Part shown: positions 24,583 through 34,066 of the stretch, in pieces
Numbering within the stretch: the stretch's first letter is position 1
Layout of the letters: the number at the start of each line of letters is the position of its first letter
Assembly (NCBI GenBank): GCA_013360285.1
Contig: JABWCM010000026.1
Span: forward strand, 1 to 34,686
Direction: 5' to 3'
From: Myxococcales bacterium
GTDB taxonomy: Bacteria; Myxococcota_A; UBA9042; JABWCM01
Length of the DNA stretch: 34,686 nt
Program-made: the position numbers and the translations under genes
The notes under the pieces: generated by a model
Told to the model about the DNA's origin: nothing
Database searches by the model: none
Seen by the model: only the letters and a program-made list of their open reading frames with translations

Positions 24583-25581
24583 TCACCCTCCCTGCCCTGC
24601 CAACCCATACTTAGCCAGCAATCGCTGAAAGCAGCGACGTTCTTTGCCTGCTTGGTGGGCGGCCTTGGTTACGTTGCCGCCGTTTTCTCGGAGCACATTG
24701 GTAAGATACTGCCGTTCGAATTCTGTGACAACGCGGGCTTTGGCTTCGGAAAACGTTGGTTTCTCGATATGTTTGTCCATGTGAAATATCGGGTTTGTGA
24801 TACCAAAGTCGCCCGGCTCCAGCTTCGTCCGGTTGGTGAACAGGACGGCTCTGTGCACTGCGGTTTCCAGTTCCCTTACGTTACCTGGCCAGGAGTACTG
24901 CATTAGTGCAGTGACGGCTTTGGCGGATAGTGTCGGTACGGCTTTTCCCAACGCCAACGCATGGACGTTCAGAAAATGTTGGGCCAACGGCAAAATGTCA
25001 TCCAGTCGTTCGCGAAGAGCGGGGAGTTGGAGCACGGCTACGCTGATTCGGTAATATAAGTCTTCGCGAAAACTTCGTTCGACGATTTTTTGGCCCAGGT
25101 TGGCGTTGGTAGCCGCAATGACCCGAACATCGGCGTGCAGTGTTTTGTCGTAACCGACGGGTCGATACGACCGGTCCTGCAAAAAACGGAGTAGTTTGCC
25201 TTGCGTACCGACGCTTAATGAGTCCACTTCATCCAAAAACAACGTTCCACCTTCGGCCGACGCTACTAACCCGGACGCCGCCTTGGACGCGTCGGTGTAA
25301 GCCCCCTTTGTGTGTCCAAAGAGCTCGTTTTCCACAAGATGTTCCGGCAGGGCGCCGCAATTGATCGCAACGAACGCACGTGACGCACGTTCACTGCGGT
25401 CGTGCACCGCTTTGGCAACGAGTTCTTTTCCAGTACCCGTTTCCCCCAACACCAATACAGTCGTTTTGGTGTGGGCGACCATCATCATTTTTTGGAGAAC
25501 ATCCACAAATCCGGCGTTGCGCCCAACCATGCCGAGGGGATTTGTGAGTTCAGTGGACGGACATTGGCTTGTCGTTGTCAC
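24583..25581 (-). CDS. Sigma-54 enhancer-binding activator lacking a sensory domain
   Basis: This 332-aa protein starts almost directly with the sigma-54 AAA+ domain: Walker A GETGTGKE at 46-53, the sigma-54-contact loop GAYTDA at 93-98 (usual form GAFTGA), Walker B GGTLFLDEVD at 111-120, and sensor segment VRVIAATNANL. The C-terminus has a Fis-type helix-turn-helix (GNVTKAAHQAGKERRCFQRL). There is no receiver, GAF or FHA domain, so activity is probably set by its expression level or a partner, as for PspF. GTG start at 25581 has GGAG seven bases upstream. It is convergent with the effector gene, 16 bp away, and the eCIS promoter has matching enhancer-like repeats. Confidence 0.9.
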   Translation of the reverse strand: MTTTSQCPSTELTNPLGMVGRNAGFVDVLQKMMMVAHTKTTVLVLGETGTGKELVAKAVHDRSERASRAFVAINCGALPEHLVENELFGHTKGAYTDASKAASGLVASAEGGTLFLDEVDSLSVGTQGKLLRFLQDRSYRPVGYDKTLHADVRVIAATNANLGQKIVERSFREDLYYRISVAVLQLPALRERLDDILPLAQHFLNVHALALGKAVPTLSAKAVTALMQYSWPGNVRELETAVHRAVLFTNRTKLEPGDFGITNPIFHMDKHIEKPTFSEAKARVVTEFERQYLTNVLRENGGNVTKAAHQAGKERRCFQRLLAKYGLAGQGG

Positions 25582-25654
25582 TTTTTAACTCCAGCGCACG
25601 ACCCACTATTCGGGGCGGACAGGATTTCGCACGCAGATCGTCCGAGTGGATCTG

Positions 25655-25670
25655 TGGCGATTACGTTGCT
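25655..25670 (+). promoter_or_regulatory. Possible sigma-54-type promoter upstream of the 1376-aa gene
   Basis: TGGCGATTACGTTGCT keeps TGGC, TTGCT and the GG-N10-GC spacing but differs from the consensus at two bases of the -24 box. It points toward the gene at 25996, leaving a leader of about 315 bases with a 7-bp hairpin at 25745-25763 (AGGTGGC-TTTGG-GCCACCT). The rest of the 415-bp gap (25582-25995) holds no gene I can support; frames starting near 25729 lack a ribosome-binding site. Confidence 0.35.
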
Positions 25671-25995
25671 TTCTTGAAGCAATACGGGTTTTCCGGCGAA
25701 TTCTGACAAAGATTTTGTAAGAAAATAGATGTGCGACCTGTTGGAGGTGGCTTTGGGCCACCTTGGTTCCGGAAAACCCTGCGCAACATTTTTGATATTA
25801 TTCAACCTTTTCTTGACCGACCTGGCGCAAGATCCCCGCGTCCAAACCCATCCCCAGATTTTTCCACACCATCTGGGTCAATCGCCACACGAGCGGTTGA
25901 CGCTTTGGTTTCCCGTTTGTTACCTTCGAATTCCAACGTTTCGCCACAATCCGACAGGTTGTCGGGCGTGCCGTTGCCGCTCACCTGGAGCTTCC

Positions 25996-28900
25996 ATGCG
26001 AAAGATCGGTGTATTATTTGGATGTTTGGGTTGTTCGTTTGCCGTTTTGCCCCACCTTTGGGCGGCTTGTTTACAACCTCCCGGTGATTTGGATTCGTCC
26101 GGAACCGCTACCGTCATCGATGTTCAGTGTTTGATTCTCACCAACCTGTGGTCACTCACCGGTCAAATCGGCGCTCCGCCCACTTGTCTCAAGGTGCCCG
26201 GATCCCCGTTGGTGGTGGCCGATCATAACTGCGACGGTATTGTCAACGTTACCGACACCATCATCGGCATCAGCTTTGCGTTGGCTGCCGCCTTGGCCCC
26301 CGAGCTGGACGCCAACTCCAACCAATGTGTCGATGTGTGTGAAACCGACAGCGATGGGGACGGTACCTTTGATCCGTTGGATTGCGCCCCGGCGAATTCC
26401 CAGGTTTTCAGCGGTGCCGCGGAAATTTGTAACGGCTGGGATGACAACTGCAATGGCTTGGTCGATGAAACCGCAGCCGCTTCCGTGGCCCAAAGTTGTA
26501 ACGACACCACCATTTGTAATGGAATCGAAACCTGCGCTGTGTTACCCGCGGTGCAGCAGTTGCGGTTAGGAGAAGTGATGATCGATCCCGTAGCCACGGT
26601 GGACACCCTCGGTGAATGGGTGGAAATCCTCAACCCCACGGTCACCGCCATCGACATTCGTGGCTTTGCCTTGGCCACAGACCAAGGGCAAAACCATATT
26701 GTGGACCCGGGGGGCGCCCTGTTTGTCCCAGCCAACGGCCGTGTTGTCCTTGCGGCTGTCACGGACAAATCCCAAAACGGCGGAGTATTTGCGGCCTACG
26801 GGTGGGTCGGTCTGACTTTGGATAACGGCGCGGGGTCGGTCATATTAAAAAACAAACAAGGGGAGCAGGTCGACCGCCTCGATTATGGACCCGCGGTTGG
26901 AATCCCTGTGCCTGCCGGCGCTTCTTTGGCACGAATCCGCCCCGACTTTCCGTCTGATTCACCGAGCAGTTGGACACCGTCCACCGCGATGTTTGGCGCC
27001 GGCGACAAAGGGACCCCCGCCGGTCCCAACCTGGACGTCGCATTGGGTGTATGTAACAAGGGGGTTACGCTTATTTGTAATGATGGGTCGAGTTGCACCA
27101 CCGATACCTGCGATCCCGTTTTGGGTTGCGTGTTTGTGCCCAATACCGAACCATGCGACGACGGAGACGACTGCACAGCCGTTGACCTATGCCAAGGCGG
27201 CAGTTGTATCGGCACGGGTAAGTTAACGTGCGACGACGGCAACCCATGTACCGACGACCTGTGCCTTCCCGGGTTGGGGTGCACGTTTGCCCCCAACACC
27301 GTTGTCTGTACCGACACAATCGGTTGCACCGTTGGGGACAGTTGTGCCGATGGAGTGTGCGTAGGCAAACCCAACACCGAATTTTGTGAAGATGGCCTGG
27401 TTTGTACTCTGAATCTATGTGATCCCGGATCACCCAGCGCCGACGAATGGGGGTGCACCACCGATCCGGCAGCGTTGTTTACAACCTTGTGCGAAGACGG
27501 AGACGCCTGTACTTTTCCCGACGTGTGTGGATTTGACGGCACCTGCAAAAGCGGTTTTGAAGTGGAATGTAACGACAACGACGTATGCACCGTCGACTCA
27601 TGCGAACCACCCGGCGGATGTGTTCATGTGGGAGCGTTGGCGTTTGCATTACAATGCGACGACGACGATCCCTGTACGTTTCCCGATGTATGCGACTTTT
27701 TTGGAAATTGTGTGGCCGGCTTCCCGTTGGAATGTGATGATTCCGACCCGTGCACCGACGAATTTTGCGACACCGACGGCCAGTGTGTTTACGCTACCAA
27801 CACGGCCCCTTGTGATGACGGCGTCGGCTGCACCGCGGCGGATACCTGCAGCGGAGGCGTGTGTGGGGGAGCCGTATCCGACGGGTTATGTGACGACGGC
27901 AATCCCTGCACCATCGACACCTGCGCCCCCAACTCGTCTGCATCCGTGGATTCCGGATGTGTTCACGACGCCCCGGCGGCGTTTACAACATTATGTGATG
28001 ATGACGACGAATGCACTTTTCCCGACGTGTGTAACTTTTTTGGCGATTGTATTCCCGGTTTTCCTGCCTGCGTTTGCGGCGACGGAAAACTGGATGCAGA
28101 GGAAGAATGTGACGACGGCAACCCCACACTCGGAGATGGTTGTACGCCGGACTGCATCCTCGAGCCGTGTTACCCGGATACCCCCTATACCCCCTTTGTT
28201 GCCGAGGTGTGTAATGGCGCCGACGACGATTGTGACGCCGCCATCGACGAAGGGTGTGTGACCTGCGGCGCCCAGTTGTGGGCTCGTACCACCGTGGTAT
28301 CGGGCGGTTCTCCGGCAGCCGACGACCTGACCGCGGTGGCGGTTACCCACGATGGGGTGATTTATCGTGTCGGAACGACCACCGATTTGCTGGGAGTAAA
28401 CGGCATCGTGGAACAACTTCTGCCCACCGGCGATTCCGTATGGAAAATCACGTTAACCGCCGACCTTCCCGGTGAACAAGTGCGGTTGTTTGGCGCCGCC
28501 GCCACAGCCAATGGGGATGTGGTTGTGGTCGGTTCTCGAGGAACCGTTGCCAATCCGGACATTTTGTTGGCCCGCCTTGCAGCATTCGACGGCGCGGTGG
28601 TGTGGACCCAATCGATGGGGGGAGCCGAAGCAGATCGTGGGTGGGCGGTTGGGGTGTCCGGCGATGACACCGTTGCCGCGACCGGTTATCTTACCAATCA
28701 AGGGCAACACGATACCTGGCTTGGAGTGGTGGACGGCACGACCGGAGCCATTGTAGTCAATACCTTGCTCAACCCTCACCCTGGGCTGCATGATGAGGGC
28801 ACCACGATGGGGTGGTCACAGGCAGGGGATCTCGTGACGGCAGGATGGGGGCCAGGCGTGGGTGGGGTGCGGGGGCGAATTTTTCGTACCGATGCGGCAA

Positions 28901-30126
28901 CGGGGGCGATCCTGGCACAAACCACTTTTGACAATGAACAATGGCCCAACCAGGTGTTGGGGATGACGGCATTAAACAGTTCCGAGTGGTTCGTGGTGGG
29001 GACGGCACTCCCGCCAAACGGCACGGGTAAATCCTGGGCGGGTGTGGTGGACCCCACCACGTTTGCCTTAACCACGTCGTGGACCTGGGGCGGCGAAGGG
29101 GGGGAAACCGAGCAGATTAACGCCGTATCTCCATCCGCATCCGGAAAGGTGGTGATGGCGGGGCAACGCCAATTTGGACCCAACGTTCAAGCGTGGGTGG
29201 CATCGGTGGATCCCCAATCGGGGGCCATCGGTTGGGAATCCACGATCAAACGTTCGCGGGCAACCTCGATGACCACCGACCCCGCAGACCAGGTCATTGT
29301 GGGTTTTGTGTCCGATTATGACGAAGAAACCCTCGATACCTACGCGGTGCTCCGCAAATATGCCAAAGATTGTACCGCGCCGCAGTCGAGCAAGGTGGTG
29401 AAGGTGTTTCTGTTGGCTGGCCAGTCCAACGCCGACGGGTACGGATTTATTTCGCAACTACCCCAAGACTTGGCGACCCCCCAACTCGACGTCCAAATGT
29501 TCTGGCATTCAAACGGGGTCTTGACCCCGCTGGGTCCCGCAAGCACCGCCGCAGGACGATTTGGCCCGGAAATCCAAATGGGCCGCGACCTACAAGATGG
29601 GTCGCCCAAAGAAACAACGTTGATCATCAAATACGCGGTAGGCGGCACCAACCTCTATTCCCAGTGGTATCCCGGTCAATTTCCCGGCGACCCCGCTACC
29701 GGCCCGCTGTACAAGGTGTTTCTTCAAACGATTACCAACGCCAAAGCCGCGATTCAAAACAATGGGGGCGTGGTGCAGTTGGAAGGGATGGCGTGGATGC
29801 AGGGGGAATCCGATGGATTTGGACTCGATGTCGCCAACGCGTATGAAACCAATTTAACTCTATTTATCGAGCGAGTGCGACAAGATATCTCCGCTCCCAC
29901 CCTACCCTTTGTCATCGGCGAAATCTATGCCCCAACCGTACCTTACCGCCTCATCATCCGAGCGGCGCAGGAAACAGTGGCCCAAAATCTGCCCAACACC
30001 TACATCGTAGACACCGACGACTTGTCGTTAACGGACTCCATTCATTACGGAACAGAAGGCCAACTTACCCTGGGCGCCCGATTTGCATCGCAGTTGCTGC
30101 ATATCATGGCAGAGGAGATTCCTTAG
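25996..30126 (+). CDS. Large secreted Cys-rich protein with sialate O-acetylesterase-like domain
   Basis: This 1376-aa protein has a signal peptide (MRKIGVLFGCLGCSFAVLPH) and, in order: a dockerin-like Asp-rich segment (GDLDSSG, ADHNCDGIVNVTD); a MopE-type motif (AAEICNGWDDNCNGLVDE); a lamin-tail domain at about 185-310 (GEWVEILNPT); many six-Cys repeats at about 350-695 (CDDGNPCTDDLC); a CDDGNPTLGDGC repeat near 705; a second MopE motif near 736; a beta-propeller-like region at about 757-1120; and a SASA/SGNH esterase at about 1135-1376. The esterase has Ser1144 in GQSNADG, a WMQGESD motif, and Asp1347 and His1350 in DSIHYG. Start is ATG 25996 with GGAG five bases upstream; the upstream in-frame extension has no export signal. 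The stop codon lies in the edge of a MITE. Confidence 0.82.
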   Translation: MRKIGVLFGCLGCSFAVLPHLWAACLQPPGDLDSSGTATVIDVQCLILTNLWSLTGQIGAPPTCLKVPGSPLVVADHNCDGIVNVTDTIIGISFALAAALAPELDANSNQCVDVCETDSDGDGTFDPLDCAPANSQVFSGAAEICNGWDDNCNGLVDETAAASVAQSCNDTTICNGIETCAVLPAVQQLRLGEVMIDPVATVDTLGEWVEILNPTVTAIDIRGFALATDQGQNHIVDPGGALFVPANGRVVLAAVTDKSQNGGVFAAYGWVGLTLDNGAGSVILKNKQGEQVDRLDYGPAVGIPVPAGASLARIRPDFPSDSPSSWTPSTAMFGAGDKGTPAGPNLDVALGVCNKGVTLICNDGSSCTTDTCDPVLGCVFVPNTEPCDDGDDCTAVDLCQGGSCIGTGKLTCDDGNPCTDDLCLPGLGCTFAPNTVVCTDTIGCTVGDSCADGVCVGKPNTEFCEDGLVCTLNLCDPGSPSADEWGCTTDPAALFTTLCEDGDACTFPDVCGFDGTCKSGFEVECNDNDVCTVDSCEPPGGCVHVGALAFALQCDDDDPCTFPDVCDFFGNCVAGFPLECDDSDPCTDEFCDTDGQCVYATNTAPCDDGVGCTAADTCSGGVCGGAVSDGLCDDGNPCTIDTCAPNSSASVDSGCVHDAPAAFTTLCDDDDECTFPDVCNFFGDCIPGFPACVCGDGKLDAEEECDDGNPTLGDGCTPDCILEPCYPDTPYTPFVAEVCNGADDDCDAAIDEGCVTCGAQLWARTTVVSGGSPAADDLTAVAVTHDGVIYRVGTTTDLLGVNGIVEQLLPTGDSVWKITLTADLPGEQVRLFGAAATANGDVVVVGSRGTVANPDILLARLAAFDGAVVWTQSMGGAEADRGWAVGVSGDDTVAATGYLTNQGQHDTWLGVVDGTTGAIVVNTLLNPHPGLHDEGTTMGWSQAGDLVTAGWGPGVGGVRGRIFRTDAATGAILAQTTFDNEQWPNQVLGMTALNSSEWFVVGTALPPNGTGKSWAGVVDPTTFALTTSWTWGGEGGETEQINAVSPSASGKVVMAGQRQFGPNVQAWVASVDPQSGAIGWESTIKRSRATSMTTDPADQVIVGFVSDYDEETLDTYAVLRKYAKDCTAPQSSKVVKVFLLAGQSNADGYGFISQLPQDLATPQLDVQMFWHSNGVLTPLGPASTAAGRFGPEIQMGRDLQDGSPKETTLIIKYAVGGTNLYSQWYPGQFPGDPATGPLYKVFLQTITNAKAAIQNNGGVVQLEGMAWMQGESDGFGLDVANAYETNLTLFIERVRQDISAPTLPFVIGEIYAPTVPYRLIIRAAQETVAQNLPNTYIVDTDDLSLTDSIHYGTEGQLTLGARFASQLLHIMAEEIP

Positions 30127-30307
30127 AGGGTGTTTGGGAAAAAATTGCCGGTGAGCGAGACAATGGCCGTAACGAGTCGGTCTTGACGACCGAGGCCCAC
30201 CGGAGGCGTGCCCCAAGGCACGTCCAGGCTGGGCAGACCGAGACCAGACCGACGGAGTACGCCAGTGGCTCGCGTAACGTAATTTTTTACCAAAACACGC
30301 TCTTAGC
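30122..30307. mobile_element. Element A copy 2 (MITE)
   Basis: This is 186 bp with flanking CTTAG direct repeats (30122-30126 and 30303-30307). The left terminal repeat is AGGGTGTTTGGGAAAAAATT and the right one, read on the minus strand, AGCGTGTTTTGGTAAAAAAT. Its hairpin GCGTGCC-CCAA-GGCACGT corresponds to GCGTACC-CAAT-GGTACGC in copy 1, with an A-T to G-C pair exchange. The left direct repeat contains the TAG stop codon of the preceding gene. It is non-coding. Confidence 0.82.
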
Positions 30308-30328
30308 CCCCCCATGATGGTGTGGTGG

Positions 30329-31945
30329 TTACTGAAGTTCGTCCGCCCCCAGGTCGAATGGGGCGGTTCGTGGTTCACGGTCGACGTCGTACGCCACACC
30401 GGCTGTGGGTTCACTTAACACATCGATACAGGGGCTCCCGGCGGTGAGATGCCCTGTTTCGTCCAGCAGCGGATCGGTTTGTAACGAATCTTGGTCTGCC
30501 CCCACCGAATGCGCCTGCCATGCCGAAAAATCACCCTCCTCCATCAACGTGTCCGGGCGACCATCGCTGAATACACACCCAAGGTCGGCCCAAAACAGAT
30601 TGTGGTTCATGGTGATGGGCCCGGTCAATGCCGGCAGTTTTCCCAGTCCATCTTCTTCCGCATACCGGATTGCCACACACTGCGTCGACGGTGCATCCGC
30701 CTGGTCGACCACATTCCCCACAATCGTCGGATTGGTGTTGGCCGGCCGTTTGGCCTCCGGATCCCAATCTTGATAAGTTAAGCCAAAATACAACGCCGCG
30801 TGGCCACCCGTAGCCGCCCGGATGATCGTATTGTGCAACACTTGGGCGTCTTTGGACCCAAACAGGCCGATACCCGCCATGTGGGTGTCGATGACCACGT
30901 TGTTGCGCACCACCATTCCAATCGATTCATAATATTCCGGATTGACCTGGGTATCGAACCACTCCGGACTGGTATCAAAACCGATGCCGATTCCCATTTC
31001 CCCACAACGTTCGGCCCGCGTTCGTTCGACGACGGCACCGATCGATCCCCCTTTGATGTAGACACAGGTCGTCGCCGTGTCGTGGATATAACAATCCTGC
31101 ACTTTGAGTCGGTCGGCGTTGACCGCATCGATCCCTTCGGCGTTTTTTTCTTCTGCGGGTGTGCCTTCCGGATACCCCATCCCCGAATTGTAAATCTCAC
31201 ATCGGCGAATGGTCACGTCGTCACAACCCGCGGGGATTTTCACCACGTCGCGGCCGCTGTCATGCAGCACACAATCTTCGATCACAATCTCCCGCGCCCG
31301 CTCATTGTCTTGCGGCGAATCATCCCAGTCCCACTGCGACCCCAAAAATATCGAATAAAACCCCCCGGAAACCTCCAGTCCCCTCAACGTGACCCCCGTC
31401 GTTTCGGCATCGATTTCCACACACAAAATCGGGTCGTTTTCATCAATGGAAACCGGGCACGATAAATGAACCTCCGCCCCTTCTTTTGCAGTCAAGGTAA
31501 AGTCATCATGGCGAATCCGAATCGGCTCTTCGTAGGTCCCTTCGAGTAAGATAATAGCATCACCCGGCCCGGCGAGGTTGTCCAACACATACTGCATATG
31601 TTGATACGGATTGGTCTCGGAACCATCCCCGGATTCGTCGTTTCCGGAAAGAGATACGTACAACCCTTCGCTGATGGCATTCGATTGTTCGCCAGGTGTG
31701 CTTTCAGCGACCATGGAAGTGTCCACACCGCCCCCAGAGGATCCGGAATCGTCACCGCCGGAGGACGACGTATCTTGTTGTTCACCATTGCCGCCGCCCG
31801 TTCCACCGGTGGACTCGTCTCCCGTCTCGCGGCTATCGCAGGCAGACACCACTACAACCAATCCGAACAAAAACAGGGAGAAAATCCCCGCCCACGATCC
31901 GCCCCCAACTTGTTTCACTCTCTCCGACCCACACACTTCGTTCAT
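30329..31945 (-). CDS. Lipoprotein with right-handed beta-helix
   Basis: This 538-aa protein has an N-terminal hydrophobic segment ending in a lipobox (VSAC, Cys36), followed by a Gly/Ser/Asp/Thr-rich linker (about 37-77) typical of surface lipoproteins. From about residue 90 it has DUF1565/parallel beta-helix character: SLSGNDESGDGSETNPYQHM, AIILLEGTYEEPIRI, GVTLRGLEVSGG, TIRRCEIYNS and other short strand repeats up to the C-terminus. Such folds bind or cleave polysaccharides; no catalytic residues can be assigned. I chose the ATG at 31945 because it has GGAG upstream and gives a proper lipoprotein signal; an in-frame start at 31993 only lengthens the n-region. Confidence 0.8.
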   Translation of the reverse strand: MNEVCGSERVKQVGGGSWAGIFSLFLFGLVVVVSACDSRETGDESTGGTGGGNGEQQDTSSSGGDDSGSSGGGVDTSMVAESTPGEQSNAISEGLYVSLSGNDESGDGSETNPYQHMQYVLDNLAGPGDAIILLEGTYEEPIRIRHDDFTLTAKEGAEVHLSCPVSIDENDPILCVEIDAETTGVTLRGLEVSGGFYSIFLGSQWDWDDSPQDNERAREIVIEDCVLHDSGRDVVKIPAGCDDVTIRRCEIYNSGMGYPEGTPAEEKNAEGIDAVNADRLKVQDCYIHDTATTCVYIKGGSIGAVVERTRAERCGEMGIGIGFDTSPEWFDTQVNPEYYESIGMVVRNNVVIDTHMAGIGLFGSKDAQVLHNTIIRAATGGHAALYFGLTYQDWDPEAKRPANTNPTIVGNVVDQADAPSTQCVAIRYAEEDGLGKLPALTGPITMNHNLFWADLGCVFSDGRPDTLMEEGDFSAWQAHSVGADQDSLQTDPLLDETGHLTAGSPCIDVLSEPTAGVAYDVDREPRTAPFDLGADELQ

Positions 31946-32083
31946 ACCTTGTACTCCAAAACACAAACCACGGTTTTCCCCACCCCAAGACAATCGCCGG
32001 ATACTACGCGTTGGCTGGAGCGAAGTCTACCGGTCTTGTCGAGTTTGGATTATTTGGAATTATGTGGATGAACAATGAAGTGG

Positions 32084-33940
32084 TCAGTCGACGTAAGCAA
32101 ATTTGGCGGTATCGGCCGAGCGGGTTCCGCTGGCGCCCGTGGGTTTGGGCGCGCCGCTGTCTACGTTGGCGGTGGCTCCCCACGTCACATAGACCCCCCA
32201 GCCGCCGTTGCTGCTGCCGGCCATGTTGGAAGCGGAGTTGATATGCGCGTTGTAGGCGCCATACACGCCGTGGCTGTCGTTGCTGGAAATCGTCGTATCG
32301 GCCATGGAAATGAGCGACCCATATAAGCCATATACCCCGTAGCGACCGTTGTTCGAGTATTGGGAAGTGGTATTCGCGTTGTTGTTGATCGACAACACCG
32401 ACGCGCTGGATGCAATGGCACCGTCATTGGTGTTGTACCGGGACGAACAACTCCGCAACTCAAGAGAAGAATGATGGTTTACGTAGGCCCCGACCAAGTT
32501 CGGCAAACCGCTTGCGCCAAGCGTACAACTTTCGCAATAACCACGGGACTGATACAACACGTACATCCCATAGCTGTTGTTTTTGGTTGCGACGTAATTT
32601 TTTGCGATCACCACCGTTCCGTCGATGGCGTACAATCCGTGTGCGTTGTTGTTGCGGGATTCAACATTGGTGATCACCGCGTAGTTTTTCCGGCTTAAAT
32701 AAATTCCTGTGCTCGTAAAATAATCGGTTTTCAAACCCTCCAGATACACGCCGTCGATATTCCGCACATAAATTCCGACATTACGTACCGGCGTGGTATC
32801 CGCCCCCGCATTGCTCCCGGTAATCCGTACACTTGCCGGTGACGCGGTATTGCCGATCAATCGGATCGACGCGTCGCCCACGACCAATTTGTCGACAATG
32901 GCCACATTCACGCTCACCCCATCGACGTCCCCGGCATAATCCCGATACGTTCCGTTGGCGATGTTGATGATGATGTTGTGCAACACCACGGGGGGAATCT
33001 CGTTGATCGCCGCTTGGATGGATTTTTTTGCGGTCGTGGGGCTCAAACCGTCGTTGGAATCAATGCCGGTCGTTCCGTTGACGTAGTACACGGTGTTGTC
33101 GGTCGTAATATTTCCGCCCCCATCCACACCTGGGGGACCCTGGGGACCCGTGGGCCCGGTTGCCCCCGTAGCCCCCTGGAGGCCCTGCAGACCTTGAAGA
33201 CCCTGCAATCCCTGGGGACCCTGGGGGCCGGTTGCTCCTGTTGCCCCGGGGGGACCCTGAATCCCGGCAATGCCCTGAGGCCCTTGGTCCCCGGCCGGGC
33301 CTGGGGGACCCATTGCCCCATCGGCGCCGGGAGGACCCGCCGGCCCCATGGGTCCAACCAATCCGGTTGGCGCACCAACCCATTCACCCGAGTCGTTGAT
33401 AACCGGAGCACCCCCAATCGACAAACCGGCAAGATCCAACCCACCTTCGGCAGTCAACTGCGCAAAATCAGCGGCCGCAAGACCTTCGAGCCGTTCGGCA
33501 TTACGGGCGACGATGGAAAACGGAACCGACAACATCCGCTGGCGCGGCAACAATGTTTCCCCACCGATGGTGAACTCGATCCAAAGGTCATCGGAACCAA
33601 GTAGTGCCGTCTCCAACCCCTCGGGATCGGATTCCCCCAACACCACATCAAACCGCCCCAGTATCACCCCGACATTACCCAGATTCTCACTCCAAAGGGG
33701 GCTGCCCAAAGATTCTTCGGCAAAAATTGCCACAGTCGCCGTTGTCACCGCACTGAGCGGAATTCCGTTGGGTCCCGTCAATTCCCCAACATACCCAAGC
33801 CGCGAAGGCGCCGCAGTCGCCACCGTGGTCCAGGTCCAACCGACAACCCACAACACAAAGAGGCTGTGAAGCCCCAAAACGCGCCCAACTTTTTTCACCG
33901 CCTCAAAACAACCAACACGCCATATGGATTTTGTTTTCAT
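32084..33940 (-). CDS. Exported collagen-like and beta-helix protein
   Basis: This 618-aa protein has a long signal peptide (cleavage likely near residue 44, VATAA). Residues about 45-180 form a beta-rich domain common at the front of deltaproteobacterial collagen-like proteins ([38 protein letters not shown]). Residues 193-273 are 27 uninterrupted Gly-X-Y triplets, including GLQ repeats. Residues about 285-618 are a right-handed beta-helix ([21 protein letters not shown], then short strands such as [20 protein letters not shown]). It is probably a trimeric surface or stalk protein. I use ATG 33940; the in-frame ATG at 34015 precedes it by 25 codons that add no signal-like sequence. Confidence 0.82.
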   Translation of the reverse strand: MKTKSIWRVGCFEAVKKVGRVLGLHSLFVLWVVGWTWTTVATAAPSRLGYVGELTGPNGIPLSAVTTATVAIFAEESLGSPLWSENLGNVGVILGRFDVVLGESDPEGLETALLGSDDLWIEFTIGGETLLPRQRMLSVPFSIVARNAERLEGLAAADFAQLTAEGGLDLAGLSIGGAPVINDSGEWVGAPTGLVGPMGPAGPPGADGAMGPPGPAGDQGPQGIAGIQGPPGATGATGPQGPQGLQGLQGLQGLQGATGATGPTGPQGPPGVDGGGNITTDNTVYYVNGTTGIDSNDGLSPTTAKKSIQAAINEIPPVVLHNIIINIANGTYRDYAGDVDGVSVNVAIVDKLVVGDASIRLIGNTASPASVRITGSNAGADTTPVRNVGIYVRNIDGVYLEGLKTDYFTSTGIYLSRKNYAVITNVESRNNNAHGLYAIDGTVVIAKNYVATKNNSYGMYVLYQSRGYCESCTLGASGLPNLVGAYVNHHSSLELRSCSSRYNTNDGAIASSASVLSINNNANTTSQYSNNGRYGVYGLYGSLISMADTTISSNDSHGVYGAYNAHINSASNMAGSSNGGWGVYVTWGATANVDSGAPKPTGASGTRSADTAKFAYVD

Positions 33941-34066
33941 GGTCTTGTTTACTCCCGACTTGACACGGCCAGACAAAAAAACAGCAATGCCGAAACCGTT
34001 GATTTTATTTGGCACAACTCCGATCCACTATCCTACCCAATCTCAAAACACCGGCAGGAGCAGCGG

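Noticed and set aside
25729-25995. Upstream in-frame extension of the 1376-aa protein
   Set aside because: The extension lacks a ribosome-binding site and would bury the signal peptide that begins at 25996.
26883-28261. Long frames on both strands within the Cys-rich region
   Set aside because: They are caused by the repetitive GAC/TGT-rich codons of the real gene and lack features of their own.
33990-34020. GG-N10-GC match on the minus strand upstream of the collagen-like gene
   Set aside because: Only the GG and TTGCT parts fit the sigma-54 consensus; the -24 box reads CGGTTT, so it is too weak to call.
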